Positions 11,753 through 23,638 of a stretch of DNA of 64,000 nucleotides are shown in pieces; the stretch's first letter is position 1; the number at the start of each line of letters is the position of its first letter. Both the position numbers and the translations under genes were made by a program. This DNA comes from Dolomedes plantarius. Taxonomy: Eukaryota > Arthropoda > Arachnida > Araneae > Dolomedidae. The notes beneath the pieces are model-generated. The model saw only the letters and a program-made list of their open reading frames with translations. It did no database searches and was not told where the DNA came from. The DNA lies in the NCBI GenBank assembly GCA_907164885.2, contig OU015497.1, positions 71,842,898 through 71,906,897 of the forward strand, given 5' to 3'.

Positions 11753-11754
<2 letters not shown>

Positions 11755-11900
11755 CTTCTCTATGGCGACCAGTAATGGTTCCGACAAAAAGAGGCCATTT
11801 TGAGGAATGACCGTCGAAAAGGAGTTTCTTCCATAACATTGGCTCTACGGACTCTTGAATCGTTTTTGAACAAAAATTGCCGTTTAGAGAAGTTTACTAA
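11753..11900 (+). mobile_element. Mariner/Tigger-like MITE, family A, degraded copy
   Basis: It begins ACTTCTCTATGGCGACCAGT and ends GTTTAGAGAAGTTTACTA. Internal motifs TAATGGTTCCGA and GGCCATTTTGAGG are shared with copies at 34968-35129 and 37369-37511. The left terminus seems eroded into the adjoining (TA)n tract. It is non-coding. Confidence 0.6.
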
Positions 11901-12315
11901 CTATATATATAGTAATATATATGTGTGTGTATGCACAAACTTCCCCCTAATTTGAAATATTTTAATTATACGAAACGGCACCATACTATCAAAGTAGCAA
12001 TGAGAACAAGATTTTTAATGTTTGATTAATTTAGTGCTCCACATCATAATCAAGATAGCTTCATCCCAGGAAATCTAGATGCATGATATCGTGGACTCAC
12101 GACCTAATTTATCTAGTTCATTGATGAACTACTCGACGGATTTTTCCCAATTTTCAGTTTTCCTTCACAAGTTGCTATCCCGGAAGTTAAACCCGGAATT
12201 CTTCTCCATTCCTAGGCAGATGTGCTGTACTATTATGCCACCAAAACCAGATCACAGCCCTTAGTTCTGAGCTATCCATTCTCTTCCTGGCAAGTGAAAT
12301 TTATGGCAGGGGAGG

Positions 12316-12613
12316 CAGGGCCGCCCAGAGGGGGAGGGGCAACTGGGCACTTTGCCCCAGGCTCCCAACTGCCAGAGGGGCCCCAAAAATTTTTAAAAAT
12401 TTATTTATTAGATTTCCTCTGACCAGAAATCTGAAACTTGTACCGTACCTTCAAAATTCAAAATCTCCTGAAAAAAGGGCCCCCCCCAAAAAAAAAATTT
12501 TTTTAAATGTATTCGATTAATCGATTTCTCTTACTACAAAATAGTCTTCTGAAAATAGTCTTGGGGCCCCAACAGAATTTGCCCAGGCCCGTAAAGTCCT
12601 CTGGGCGGCCTTG
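12316..12613. mobile_element. hAT MITE, 298 bp
   Basis: The terminal inverted repeats are CAGGGCCGCCCAGAGG on the left and CCTCTGGGCGGCCTTG on the right, 15 of 16 matching. The flanks AGGGGAGG (12308-12315) and GGGGGAGG (12614-12621) match at 7 of 8 positions, consistent with a hAT target duplication. The interior has GGGCACTTTGCCCC and a mirror GCCCAGG segment. Elements with the same type of ends occur at 20339 and, more distantly, 17965. Confidence 0.85.
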
Positions 12614-12849
12614 GGGGGAGGGGGTAATTCTCCGGTTGAAATAATTACTTCGTTCGGTTACAATAAATTAACTTTCTGATGCTCATCTCTGCATTTATTA
12701 ATTGGCTTTTCACTTAAAATTAAACTTATAATTGTCAAGTACAGGAATCGAGTCTGGAACATTCTGATTTGTGGACAGATGCTTAGTCACACCTAGCTTT
12801 ACACCACTAAGTCATGTCTTATCACGTTCGTACATAAATCTCAGAATAA

Positions 12850-13536
12850 TCTATGTATATAAAACAGTTGCATAACTGACTGACTGACTGACTGACTGAC
12901 ATATAACGCACAGACCAAACCGCTGGACCTAAAGAGCTGAAATTTTGCATGGCGATTTCTTCTTATAGTGTAGGGGTGAACTAAGAAGATTTAAAAAAAA
13001 TTCTTCTTAGATTTTTTAAAATTAAATTTTTAAGCTTTTTGTAACTTTTTTCAAGTTTGCATTTAAACTAATAATCTGAGGGTTATAAAATTTATATCAC
13101 GAGAAAGATCATAAAAATTCCCTTAAAATGAAATCTTTTTCGAGTCTTACCTCCATTTTCTGATTTTTGGGGGAATTTTTAAAGATTAATTTTTAGAATT
13201 AATCTATTAAATGCTGATCACGTGGTTTCTTTTCTTTTTGTGATACTTTACATTAATTTTACGTCACGTGCATAATAAAGAAATAGACAAAAAAATATTT
13301 TTTTTTCTTGCTAATGCGGCAGACGATTGGACATTATACAAAAAAATATTAAAATACAGTAAAAGATATGTTCCTCAAACTGTACTATATTCTTTAGTAT
13401 GTTCTATTAGATATAATTTGAATATTTTCTTCTACATTATTTTGTCTATAAAAATATCCGTTACGATTATTTATAAATATTTTTTTTTTTGTTTTTTTAC
13501 GCCAATTGCATACATTGATCGTTGTATTTATTATAA

Positions 13537-13600
<64 letters not shown>

Positions 13601-13672
13601 CATTAATTGCATACATTGACCGTTGAATTTAATTTGAATGTACTCCTTAGTGAAGTAAGGGTATTCAGCTAG
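12850..13672 (+). mobile_element. Non-autonomous Helitron
   Basis: It starts TCTATGTATATAAAACAG after a host A (12849) and ends GGGTATTCAGCTAG before a host T (13673), so it sits between A and T as Helitrons do. The ACTGACTG unit is repeated near the 5' end. A (TA)n tract of about 56 bp lies at 13543-13598. No Rep/helicase frame is present; the 112- and 120-residue open frames that cross the TA tract are artefacts. The 3' hairpin is weaker here (CCTTAG...AAGG). Confidence 0.88.
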
Positions 13673-16600
13673 TTTATATATTTGTAAAATATTCCTAGAA
13701 TTCAAAGATACACAAACTGTAAGGAGGAAAATCACCTCCCCTCCCCCCACACACAAATTTTCTAGTCCCGAATCTTTCTATTTTTTATTTTTTTTAGGGC
13801 TTTTAAAGCTCCTGTCTTGCACTACCGTCTGCGCAGATCTCTGCCTGTAATTCGTTTTACCTTGGCAACAGTGTTATTGCTAGGATGCAGGATTTATTAT
13901 TCTCATTGCAGATGCACAGTAGCAAGGAAGGCATACGATTATCTGTCATTTATGAGTTTAGGAATATAAATCCGAAACTTAGAACATTAGAAACATAATG
14001 CATGGATAAAGATCTATATTATGTGTACAAAAGTACTGCATGACGTGATCTACATATTGGTAGAAGGCAAGAAGGCTAGCATACATGCTAATGAGAATGC
14101 TGTGAGACATTGTCTTAGTAGACTGGAAATGATTTTGAAAGTGATTTTTTAAACGAAATACCTCTAATTGGGTTTTAAAAGGTCAATATATTCTTTCTGA
14201 TTTATTTCATCATGAATTCTAAGATTTCTGAATTTAGCAGGCTATGTACTTCCCTGTACCTTAAATCTTCCTCCCCGTTTTACTACTGGAACCAAAATCT
14301 CATGACAAAATTCTTCTTTTGAGGTCTTCTCAACAGAATTATTTTACCACCTGAGCCAAATATTATTACTTTTTCTACAAGTGTAATCTCATAGCAGTAT
14401 TCAGAACTAATATTTTTCAGGGATTTTGTGAATGAAAATCGAAATTTTCGGCTTTATCCACAAATTTAGATTTTTATTTCTGTACCTTGTAAGCCATGAT
14501 ATCCAGCAGATAGGATTACCTTTAAACGATAACTGGGTTAACAGATATTTCATACGATTCATACAGTTCTACAACATATTTTAGAGTACCCAGGTGAGGA
14601 TTTTTAATATTTCTGAAAATAATTCGTGTTATTCGAAGGGACAACTTAGACAATCTTTCAGGTCTTCTCTTATTTAACATTTAATGTTGTTTACAGCGTT
14701 TAATTACGTATGAAACGCTTGAATGATTAAAATAAACTATTTATCAAATTATCTAATATACTTTTCAACAACGTATAGTAGTTTCGTAAATAAGTTTTTG
14801 TTCATTAAAATACTATGTCCATGAATATCTTGGCATCTTTCCCAACTCTGCAAAAGTTGTTTGTAAGATAAATCGAGTTAAATATGCACTAAGAGTAGAA
14901 CCGAGCGAATGAAGATTTTGGAGCAAAATTTTATATGATCCAGTATTTATTAAAAACTAAACAACTCAGAGTTACTGGGATATAATGTATCACTTCATGT
15001 CTGTTTAAACCAAAAGTATTATATTACACGGGCAATCAAGCCTTCTGGATGAGAATTAATGAACAGCACATTTGTAAAAGCTCATGCCTGTATCCTATTC
15101 CTATCTTTCGCAACATAAATAATTAATCCTACATAATACACTAGATGAAATCTATTGTGCTGAACTCTCGCAAATTCGATGTTGTACTCAAAAACCTTCG
15201 CTGTGTTGCTTGTTGGTAAGCGTGTTAAACAGGCGGATACGAAGAGATCCGGCTCATCCACAAACTAGAGACAATATCAAAAACTAGAGAATCAATGTAA
15301 TATAGAATTAAAACTGGTGGGGCGTTATTATTTACTTACTTTACACAACACATAGTATGTATGTGTGTGTGTGTGTGTGGTGTCATATTCTAGAAATTGA
15401 TATACTGCTCATTAGGCACCGTTAAATGAATATAACTAGGCAAGAATATCTTGATTACATTTTTTTAGTCATCAAAGTCTTCATACATCATTCAACTTTC
15501 CAACATTCAAGAAGATACTGAAGCCTGCTTTATAGTACAGCTGCTAGTTCTAAAAAACAAAGAAACAGTCAACTGAAATATTATAAACAATAAAATAATT
15601 CTTAAGAAAATGTAGAGTGAAGAACAGCAAACGGCAGGAAAAATTTATTTAGAATAATAGTTATGACTATGTAAATAATTTGTTATACCCCTCGTTTTAA
15701 TTCTTTAAAGCTAGCAGTCTTTAATCTTTCCAGAATTGGCGTTGAAATCTCAAGTAGTTTCCAGACCAATTTCCCTCTAGGCCTTTTCCAAAACATTTTT
15801 TTCAGGACATGTGGTTTCAGTGGCTAAGTGCTGGCCTTCGGTCGTAGAATCTGAAGCCCGAACTCAGCTGTTTCCCGTGTGCTTGTTGCCATTAACAGTA
15901 ACCATTTAGTTTACCCTTTAAACTTTAGTTCAATGGCTATTTAACCTCCGTATTGAGAAACAGGCCATAGTCCTCTAAAATCTCCCAATCCAGCTTCAAG
16001 CAGGAATTTTTCTGAAAATTTCGATCCTTATGTAACTTTTTCTGAAACATCTTCAGTTTCTCCCAAATATGCTAAACTGGAATTAAGTCAGGAGACTTGG
16101 GACATAAATTAATTTGATTTGTATTCCTGTGTTTGTATGTGTGTGGTCAGACCATGATATTACCTTGTATCTTAACAATAAACCCGCATGTTTGTCAAAA
16201 AGTCTTAAAGCATCCAAGGTTTATGCTATCTCCAGATGATTGAAGCATTATCCCAGTACGTATTCAAAAATATATATCGATATATTTTACCCATGAACAC
16301 CTTTCTAATCTGAAAGTTTCTCAGTGGCCTTTTACACCTAACACGGACTATCTCCAAGCTTAATATCTTTTTTCGAAGGTATCGAATGTCTCTAGAGCTG
16401 AGAATTCTAATTTTTCGCCTGCATAATTATAAATTTTCATGGCATTCATTTAAAAAATTTTTTTCATACCGCTCGAACCTTATGACTCGTATTTTATTTT
16501 TATCTCGTAAGATAACAGTTATAACGTCCGAGTTACACTTTTCGTTTTATATTTTTTACTGATTAAGCTTGGAATCGCTTCTCTGGAAAGATTCATAAGT

Positions 16601-17374
16601 TTTCGTTTATTTACTCTCTTAAGAAAATTCAGATTTATGCAAATTAACAGGTGCATGCGGACATGTTTGGGATTCACTGCATATCAGATATAAGATATTT
16701 CCTGGGGAAATCGAAACATCCGTTTGTGCTACTTGTGTGTGTAAGTGCCAAAAAATAGGTTATTCGTAACTACTAAACACATTAAAGAATGTAATTTCCT
16801 TTTGCTATTAATGTTACTGAATGAATAAAAACACACACAAGATAGCTGAATTAAACATCTGAAATGCACAGCTGAAAAAAGAGATCCGTATATGTGATGT
16901 GGGTGTTCGCGCGCGTGTGTGTGTGTAACGTCTCCATATCAAGAAAAATTTGTCACAAAGCTTATATCATATTTGTATCATATTACAATAACATAAATTC
17001 ACTTGTCACATTATGATGTGATTCAGCTGTTTCACGGGATACAAAATATAATCATTTGTACGAAAAATAAATAGAAATATAACTGGACATTAACTGCAGA
17101 TTGAAAATTTTGAGACGATTTAAACTGGTCAAAACTGGAGGAGGTTTTTAAGGTATAGCAATATCTTAATCATTATATGTTTATCCTTTTACTCTCTACT
17201 TAAATTCTGTTAAATACGGTCTCTTGACAAAGATAAATTAAAAAATAGTAAACCTAATTAATTTATTATATTTTAAAATTTAAGTCCAAGGTTTTGTATG
17301 TCTTGAGCCTAAAATCCAAACTGACCTCCTTTGTATATGTTACGTCAACTCCAACATCTCCGTACATAAAGAGT
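13673..17374. other. Unassigned intergenic DNA with a possible old SINE
   Basis: No gene recognised. Around 15815-15900 a segment TTTCAGTGGCTAAGTGCTGG followed by a weak B-box-like stretch may be a decayed tRNA-derived SINE. (GT)n tracts occur at 15360-15380 and 16908-16926. Confidence 0.4.
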
Positions 17375-17600
17375 TTTTTTTTTTGTTTGTTTTGTTTTAT
17401 CTAACGCGGAGGCACTTTGTCGTGAGACCTTCGCCTTTTGTTATGCACCTGATTTACTAGTACTTCATCATGGGAGCACCATTTATAGTGAGCCAGCATT
17501 TTCTCCGTATATGGAGGGGACGAGATGGAAACTACCAGGTCTTAATCGGGATTTGAACCCAAGCCCACTGCGCTAAACACTACACCATGTGGGCGGGTTA
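17375..17600 (-). repeat. tRNA-derived SINE (minus strand)
   Basis: Read on the minus strand, GGTGTAGTGTTTAGCGCAGT (A box) is followed by GGGTTCAAATCCCG (B box), then a body ending in GCGTTAG and a T-rich tract on the plus strand (17375-17400) that corresponds to the A-tail. The body shares CACTTTGTCGT, CCTTCGCC and ATCATGGGAGCACCAT with the split copy at 5184-5740 and shows what that site looked like before the MITE landed. Confidence 0.8.
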
Positions 17601-17964
17601 CACAGAGGAAATCGATCAAGTCATTACAATCGAGTTAAATAGGGATGTTTTCCGATGAATACTAATAAGCCCAGTCTTTTCTTTCTAGTAAGGAAAAATC
17701 CATACAACTGCCAGAAAAATATAATCGAATCTCATTATTAGTTAACTTAAAAGAGCAATTTGTCATGTTCGGTTATGTCTAGCAAACCGAAGGTAATATT
17801 GCTACGTATCTCATGAAGCATGAGTGGGGACTATTACTGATTTTTATTAATGAATATACGAGAGTGTGGTTATGAAGTAGTTAACAAGGTGAATATATTC
17901 CTATGAATATTTCAGTCAGGAAGGTATACACAGGGATTTTCCTGCAGAAAAACTCAACGCGAGC

Positions 17965-18027
17965 CAGGAGCGGCTCAGTCCAGATTTTTTTTTTTGGGGG
18001 GGGGGGGCAACGTCGGCCCTTGGGGTC

Positions 18028-18061
<34 letters not shown>

Positions 18062-18227
18062 ATATATAATATATATATATAAACATCCTCTCATTTTAAA
18101 TTTAAACTCCTTTAGTATTAGGTCTACGATTTTATAATTTTAGGCTATGAAAAAAAAAATACACCGGGCTTTTTTTTTGGGGGGGGGGACAATTGCCCCT
18201 ACTGCTCCCCCCTTGGAGCCGCCGTTG
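17965..18227. mobile_element. hAT MITE, 263 bp, with internal (TA)n
   Basis: The ends are CAGGAGCGGCTC and GAGCCGCCGTTG (inverted, 9 of 12 matching). The flanks ACGCGAGC (17957-17964) and ACGCGAGT (18228-18235) match at 7 of 8 positions. Inside, two G-runs and a (TA)n stretch at about 18030-18080 lie between GC-rich ends. It is non-coding. It resembles the hAT-type copies at 12316 and 20339 in overall design. Confidence 0.8.
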
Positions 18228-18509
18228 ACGCGAGTATCTTAGCAAGCGCTAGATCCTCTACAGAGTTACTCACAATTTTTTTTCACTATAAAAGTAGGAT
18301 ATGAACAGCATACGAGGCGATAACAGAAACCTTCTGTCGCAGTTCCTCAGTTTCAGCAGCGTAAAAAGTGTGTCTAGATATTTAGAAAGCCCAACATCTT
18401 AAAGAAATTCCGCCTTTTGCATTAAAATAAACTGCAAGAGAACTTCTGGTTTTCAAACAATGAAATTAAAATACAAACACTTGTAATTTCTACCTCAAAT
18501 TTTCTATAA

Positions 18510-18935
18510 TATTTTAGCTAATATATTACATAATTTTTCAGGACTGTCTTGTCCAAGAAGCTTGAAGAAATTTACCCTAGCTGCGACGAGCCTGACCCCA
18601 TTTTTCCGACCAAACGCCCGAACCAACGCCTGAGGTAATTCCCTGTCACTGAAACAACCTTGAAGGCGAGGAATGCGACGGGTATTCGACTCCACAGAAT
18701 ACCTGAAGCGCCCACGAAAAGTCCAATTGACATGGTCGATCTTCCTGTACCGCATACTGGGAAACGCAGTTACCGCACAATCGATACAAGAGGAAGACCC
18801 AGGATTTAGGCGAAGTTTGAAACTGGAACGGAGATTGCCCTTGTCCCCAATATGCTGCAAAACAGGACCAGGATGTCCGAAAAGGTGCGTCATGGGGATC
18901 AGACTGCCTCCCCCCTTTTGGATAAGTTGAGGCAT
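18510..18935 (+). pseudogene. Low-AT block with weak coding character
   Basis: This stretch is much less AT-rich than its surroundings and has few stop codons on either strand. One plus frame starts just after an acceptor-like TTTTTCAG at 18540 and reads TVLSKKLEEIYPSCDEPDP and onwards until a stop inside a donor-like GAG/GTAATT near 18629. Further protein-like stretches follow in the same frame after the stop. The minus strand is open for 143 codons (18504-18935). I do not recognise the protein. It could be an eroded coding fragment of a mobile element, an orphan exon, or a chance open region. Confidence 0.3.
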
Positions 18936-18949
18936 TTTCTCCTTAGCTA

Positions 18950-20330
18950 CAAAGATTGTGGAGAAAAATATATTTCACTTTAAAGAATGAGTGTTCTGCA
19001 TATTTTCTTCACTTTCCGTAATGTAAGTAGTAGGCAAATATACTACTGATGTTCGTAACAATATTTCTGAAATAAAGTTTTTTATTTTGAACATGTAGTA
19101 TTGTATACTTATATAAGTACAGCCCTATTCGCCACTGAATTTTTTTACGTGCAAGACAAATTAAACTAGCGCATAGCCAATAAATTACATAAAACATTTT
19201 ATTCATCTATCATCCTATGTTCCATTCAACTTTTGAAAAATTAAGTGCTATAATAAAGATGATTAATTTTTTAATACGTACACGCCTATGCAATTTATCC
19301 TTTCTTTTTCAATGGTAAACTACTTTAAATTTTCGTTTAAAGTAAATATTAAGAAGGCATAAAATGTAGAACCTTATTTTTACATAACTTTTTTTTTATT
19401 ATTTGAACTTTTAACTTAAGACGGGAATCTGTATTAAACAATTTAAATCCCCGAAAATTCTAAAATACAAATTTATAGTGCTCTTTTTTGAGGCGAAATG
19501 CATTATACATGTTAGTTGGCGAGAGAGTATTAAGAGTAAAAAGAAATCTCATTTAGTCGTGAAGAAACTATCTACCGACATAAAAAAAAATCCCAGGGGG
19601 AATCGAAACAGCTCTTTTATAAAAGGCTGTAAAAGGATTGTAAACATTATTTGGCATCCGTCTTCAGTCAATCATCAACATCATTTTCGTAAAAAATTCG
19701 AGCCCTCTCCTCGTTTCGTCATGTTTCACATACAGGACATCTTTATAATACCTCGCGGTAGTGATCAGCCTGGATTACGGACACTCAAATCTAGAAGCAA
19801 TGCAACTGTTTTACCCTGCAAGATGGACAAACAAAGATTTGTGAATCTTCGAAGGCGGCATGACGGTGCCAGGAGAGCCGAATCAGCAGTACGATATGTA
19901 TTTCAATGCACAGGTGGGGCCGGTCGTAGCTGCTAGGCCTACAGGTTTTTGCCCCCCACCGGTGGTTGTAGTAAATAAATGCTTTTAAATGCCGTTAAAC
20001 TTAGCTCTCCTTATGCATCCATCAATGTTGTCATTTTGGATAAGGATCGAATCCCCCAAGACTTCGTAGCATTATCTAAGATATCGTGGATTCTAAAAAA
20101 AGATAGTTCTAAATATCACCGAAACAGTCCAGGAAGGCCGTAAGAGCTCATGGGAAAGTTCCGTCTGCTTTCTTTAGTACAAACAATGTTTAAGCAAAGC
20201 CAGAAGTAACCAACAACAAATTACTTTCAAACTAATCATCATAAGACCTGTAATGATGACCTATCAGTCAAAACAGTCAGTGGTGAACAGTAAGTAATAG
20301 TTATCTGGCAACTTTGATAGAAACGGACAC
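18950..20330. other. Unassigned intergenic DNA
   Basis: The 152-residue plus frame at 19478-19936 is basic and has no recognisable domain; the GC-richer part from 19700 to 19960 may be an old repeat. Nothing else was recognised. Confidence 0.4.
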
Positions 20331-20338
20331 ACCAGCAG

Positions 20339-20544
20339 CAGGGCCTTTTTATCGCATGGGCAAATCGGGACTTTGCCCAGGGCCCCTGATGCTAGGGGGC
20401 CTCAAAACTCCCTTGGTGTATGCACCTAGTACTTCTAATAGTATGTATAGCCCATGGATAGTTCTTATTTTTATAAATGTTTGTAGGGGGGGGGGGGCAA
20501 ATAACATCTGCCCAGGGGCCCCCAGCGTTCATAATCGGGCCCTG
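20339..20544. mobile_element. hAT MITE, 206 bp, exact 8-bp TSD
   Basis: The ends are CAGGGCC and GGGCCCTG. The flanks are a perfect 8-bp duplication, ACCAGCAG, at 20331-20338 and 20545-20552. Internal segments CTTTGCCCAGGGCCCC and CTGCCCAGGGGCCCC give a second inverted pair. The 129-residue open frame crossing it has no biological support. Confidence 0.88.
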
Positions 20545-20662
20545 ACCAGCAGTCATGGCATCAGCTTGTCCGAAAAGACGTCATTCAAGAGACTTCAAGT
20601 TTCAGCTCTTCGAAATCACATGAAACTTGCAATGAGGTTTTACAACAGCATCGTTCAATTAT

Positions 20663-20904
20663 CTATAGTGTCCGGTATAAAGGGCTTAAGTCAAAAACAG
20701 TGATTTAAATACGCCAAGTTATTGACTCTATACCAATCGCAGAACCATAATTACGACTTGGGTCTTTTGTACAAAGAAATGTACTTTTGTCTACAACATG
20801 ATAGACTAAGCCTTTTATACAAGTCAAAAAGATTTTTTTTATCAATACTACCAAATGTCTAAAAATCACTTTTTGACTTAAGCCCTTTATACCGGGAACC
20901 ATAG
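20663..20904. mobile_element. MITE with long TIRs, TTAT-flanked, 242 bp
   Basis: The left end CTATAGTGTCCGGTATAAAG and the right end CTTTATACCGGGAACCATAG are inverted repeats that continue inwards for about 45 bp through GGCTTAAGTCAAAAA. TTAT borders both sides (20659-20662 and 20905-20908). The superfamily is uncertain; the TSD could be read as TTAT or shorter. No coding capacity. Confidence 0.75.
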
Positions 20905-21615
20905 TTATATTTCTAGTCCCGCAAACATACTTGCTTACGACTTTAAGGTCCGTTATTCGCACAGGCACCCTAAACAGACTTTGGAAAACCTCGATGAATC
21001 ACAGTTTGTATTCATTATGCATGGGGCGAGCATGCTTTAAATTCGTGGCATTGAAAATTTTCCGTTTTCAGTATGAACTAAAATAGAAAAATGTTAATGT
21101 TATGTTTTAAAATGCTTATTCTTTTTTTCTAAACACGATGTTATAATTTGGAGTTCAAAAATCTTGCTCTTTTTTTTAAACAAAAAAGGGTTTATATATT
21201 TTTGTGATTACTATTTGATACTCGATCACTGTCAGATGCTAACCCCAATTTTAATTTTTGAAACCTATGTATGCTTTCTCACTCATCTGTGAAGGAGCGG
21301 CGATTATTTCATTTGTTCAACGCGTACTGAAGTATTCTCTTTAGATTTTATTTCATTCATCCATCTCTCCATTCCCTTATTTTTCGATCTTTCCTTTCTT
21401 ACAACAAGAGATTGGAGTAAAGAAGCTACAACGCCAGGTAATTGAAAATAAAGTACGATCCCCTGATGATAACCAATACAGGTTGCATAAAACAACTGAG
21501 TTACAACTTTTTTTTTTTTCAAACATCCCACTATACACCACAGGATAATTTTTTCACTATTTTCTTTCGTGCGAGGGATGTAGTTGATGATTAGAAATCG
21601 AGATGCGCAAGGCAT

Positions 21616-21700
21616 TACGGCTGCCGTGTACGAACCATACTGGATTCGCTCACCTCAATGTTTAACCTATGGAGAAAAATGTGTCAAGGTCAAGGTAGTT
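21616..21700 (+). repeat. Uncharacterised repeat family, copy 2 (arm)
   Basis: GGCTGCCGTGTACGAACC, CTCACCTCAATGTT and TATGGAGAAAAATGTG match, in inverted orientation, the segment at about 23490-23575, and partly the plus-strand copy at 7675. The two arms of roughly 75 bp lie 1.8 kb apart, so they could be ends of one large inverted-repeat element or two independent insertions. Confidence 0.6.
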
Positions 21701-23150
21701 CGTTTCACGGAGGACCTGGCTAGGAGCTAGGCAGCCCTGCCTAAGGGGATGCATCAGTAGACCCTCGCAGATGCGTTCAGTCAATGTTAAATGAATTGCG
21801 AAATAAATCTTTGCATACCGGGTTCCCTAATGAATATTTTTGAATTCTGTTTCGGAATCTGAAAGTAGACTTCCAAAATAAATGCGTGGCTTTGCTAATT
21901 TTTTTTTATTATTATTCAAATATTTTTTAAATTAAGTAAAAGGTTCAAAATTCCAAAACGAGAGGCATCGCTTGCTAAAAGCTCTGTAACAAAATAACTA
22001 ATAATAATTTGAAAAATTTGGAAAACAAGACGCAAAATCTGAAACTTCAGGCTTTTTTTAAGATTTTTTTTACATTTTTGTGTTAATAGGTAATTTGTAT
22101 TCTAAGCAGTTATTTTGATTTCCATCTGTAAAACGGGAGTTTTTGGCTAAAAAGCTCCGCCTCCACTGGTAGTGGGGGAAGATTGCTACTTTCCACCCTC
22201 TCTGTCCAGCTGGGCGGTAATTCTATACATTGAAGGAGGGAGATGACACCAAGAATTTGCGCTTGTGTATTCATTTGTACTTGCTGGTGGTACGGTGAAA
22301 CTCCTCTAAGGTGGCAGTGGTACCGCTCCAACATTATTCGCCCCGACTTCGCAACGAATACACTCTGTTGATTCTGGAAATAGTAGTGTGCAGTAGCAGT
22401 GTACGCATCGTAAAATTTATAAAAAGACAAACACTCTTTGAGACTCTCTTGCCTACTTCAGGATAAAATTCCTTCAAGATTTTGCTAAGACCGTTGACCT
22501 ATGGTGTCCCTGGCTATATGTATGTATGCATGCATGCATGAGTGTGTGTGTGTTTAGTTAATTTAAAAACCGAAAGATTTTCAGCTATCTTCTTCATGTG
22601 TTTTAAATGTAATTTTCCTTAAAATATATTTGTTTATCTGTAGAATCAAATACATTAAAATAAGCTTAGTGGAATAATATTTTCGTTATTATTGGGCAAT
22701 TATCCGTAAACATTTTAAATTTGTGTTGTGAAAACACAGCAATCACTTAACCTTTAAATATCGAAAGAAAGTTCTTGGGAGAAAAAAAAATCTGTGTGAA
22801 TAATTCCAGAAATTTTACAACCTATTATGAGATGAGAGCTGCCTTACTTAGCTCTTTTTCAAAACTAACAGTAGTAATCTTGCTTTGAAAGTTGAAAAAA
22901 CTATACGACTGCAATCCACGACTCGTCTATGTCGCGTTCTAATTATCTCTACCCCTGTAGTTTTCCAACTACCCCTATTCTCAAATTCTTACAACAGTTC
23001 TTTCCCACTCTAGCATGTGTTGACATGTACAAACATCCATCACGTTCGCCCGTGGTCAGGGATGTCTTCTGATTGGAAGAATGCTTGTGGAGGGTAACCG
23101 CCCCTCTCCTGTAAAAACTGGAGTATGTTTTCACGGCACAAAAGGTTCCC
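21700..23150. other. Unassigned stretch between inverted repeat arms
   Basis: No gene recognised. Minus-strand frames of 103 to 106 residues (21304-21615 and 22110-22430) have no recognisable domain. A GCAT/GTAT microsatellite followed by (TG)n lies at 22515-22552. The region 22110-22420 is less AT-rich than its surroundings and may be a repeat I cannot name. Confidence 0.4.
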
Positions 23151-23154
23151 ACTT

Positions 23155-23186
23155 GGTGAGGTATCCCCTTAAGGGGATACCTCACC
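23155..23186. repeat. 32-bp perfect palindrome centred on TTAA
   Basis: GGTGAGGTATCCCC, then TTAA, then GGGGATACCTCACC. It looks like two identical TTAA-type transposon ends meeting at one shared target site. It could also be one end of an inverted-repeat element whose partner is not visible. Confidence 0.7.
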
Positions 23187-23399
23187 CTACCTCGAACGGA
23201 AAGGAGAAATTAAACATAAAGATGGGTTTCGAGACTATTTATAGCTATATAAATGCCGATAATCCAATAAAAATGGTATTTTCAGATAGCCTAAACTTTC
23301 CTGCACCTTGTAACAGGATTCATTTTATAAATTTCGTCCTCCAAAGGAATTGATGAGCGTTTAAAACACTATACCAGATAATTTAAATTTTAAAAAATT

Positions 23400-23575
23400 T
23401 GCATTTTTTAAAAATGAGAAACGCCAAAGTGTAAAATTTCTTTCTACTACGGAGTACATTTTAAAAAAAAATCTTTAAATCCAAGTCATCAATCCTTGTA
23501 CACATTTTCTCCATAAGTTAACATTGAGGTGAGCTAATCCAATAGGGTTACTACACAGCAGCCTTAAAAGGTAAC
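23400..23575 (-). repeat. Uncharacterised repeat family, copy 3
   Basis: This is the reverse complement of the family seen at 7675-7860. Shared segments are TATGGAGAAAATGTG, TGTACTCCGTAGTAG and AAAGAAATTTTACAC, plus the 5' part GGCTGCTGTGTAG shared with 21616. Its similarity to the 7675 copy is about 170 bp long with small gaps. Confidence 0.6.
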
Positions 23576-23638
23576 ACATAGGAATTGTGCTCGTAGTGTG
23601 TCACATCTCGCCAAGTGGTTCAATTAGTTATCACACTA

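Noticed and set aside
13268..13756. 112- and 120-codon frames on opposite strands
   Set aside because: Both run through the TA tract and non-coding body of a Helitron, and similar frames recur in its sister copies without conservation of reading frame.
19478..19936. 152-codon basic frame as a protein-coding gene
   Set aside because: No recognisable domain, no splice or promoter context, and residue composition looks like translated non-coding DNA.
20314..20703. 129-codon frame as a gene
   Set aside because: It is composed largely of the hAT MITE at 20339-20544 and its flanks.
22110..22430. 106-codon minus frame as a conserved protein
   Set aside because: The C-terminal part looked domain-like at first, but I recognise no family and the region shows repeat-like composition; kept as unassigned.
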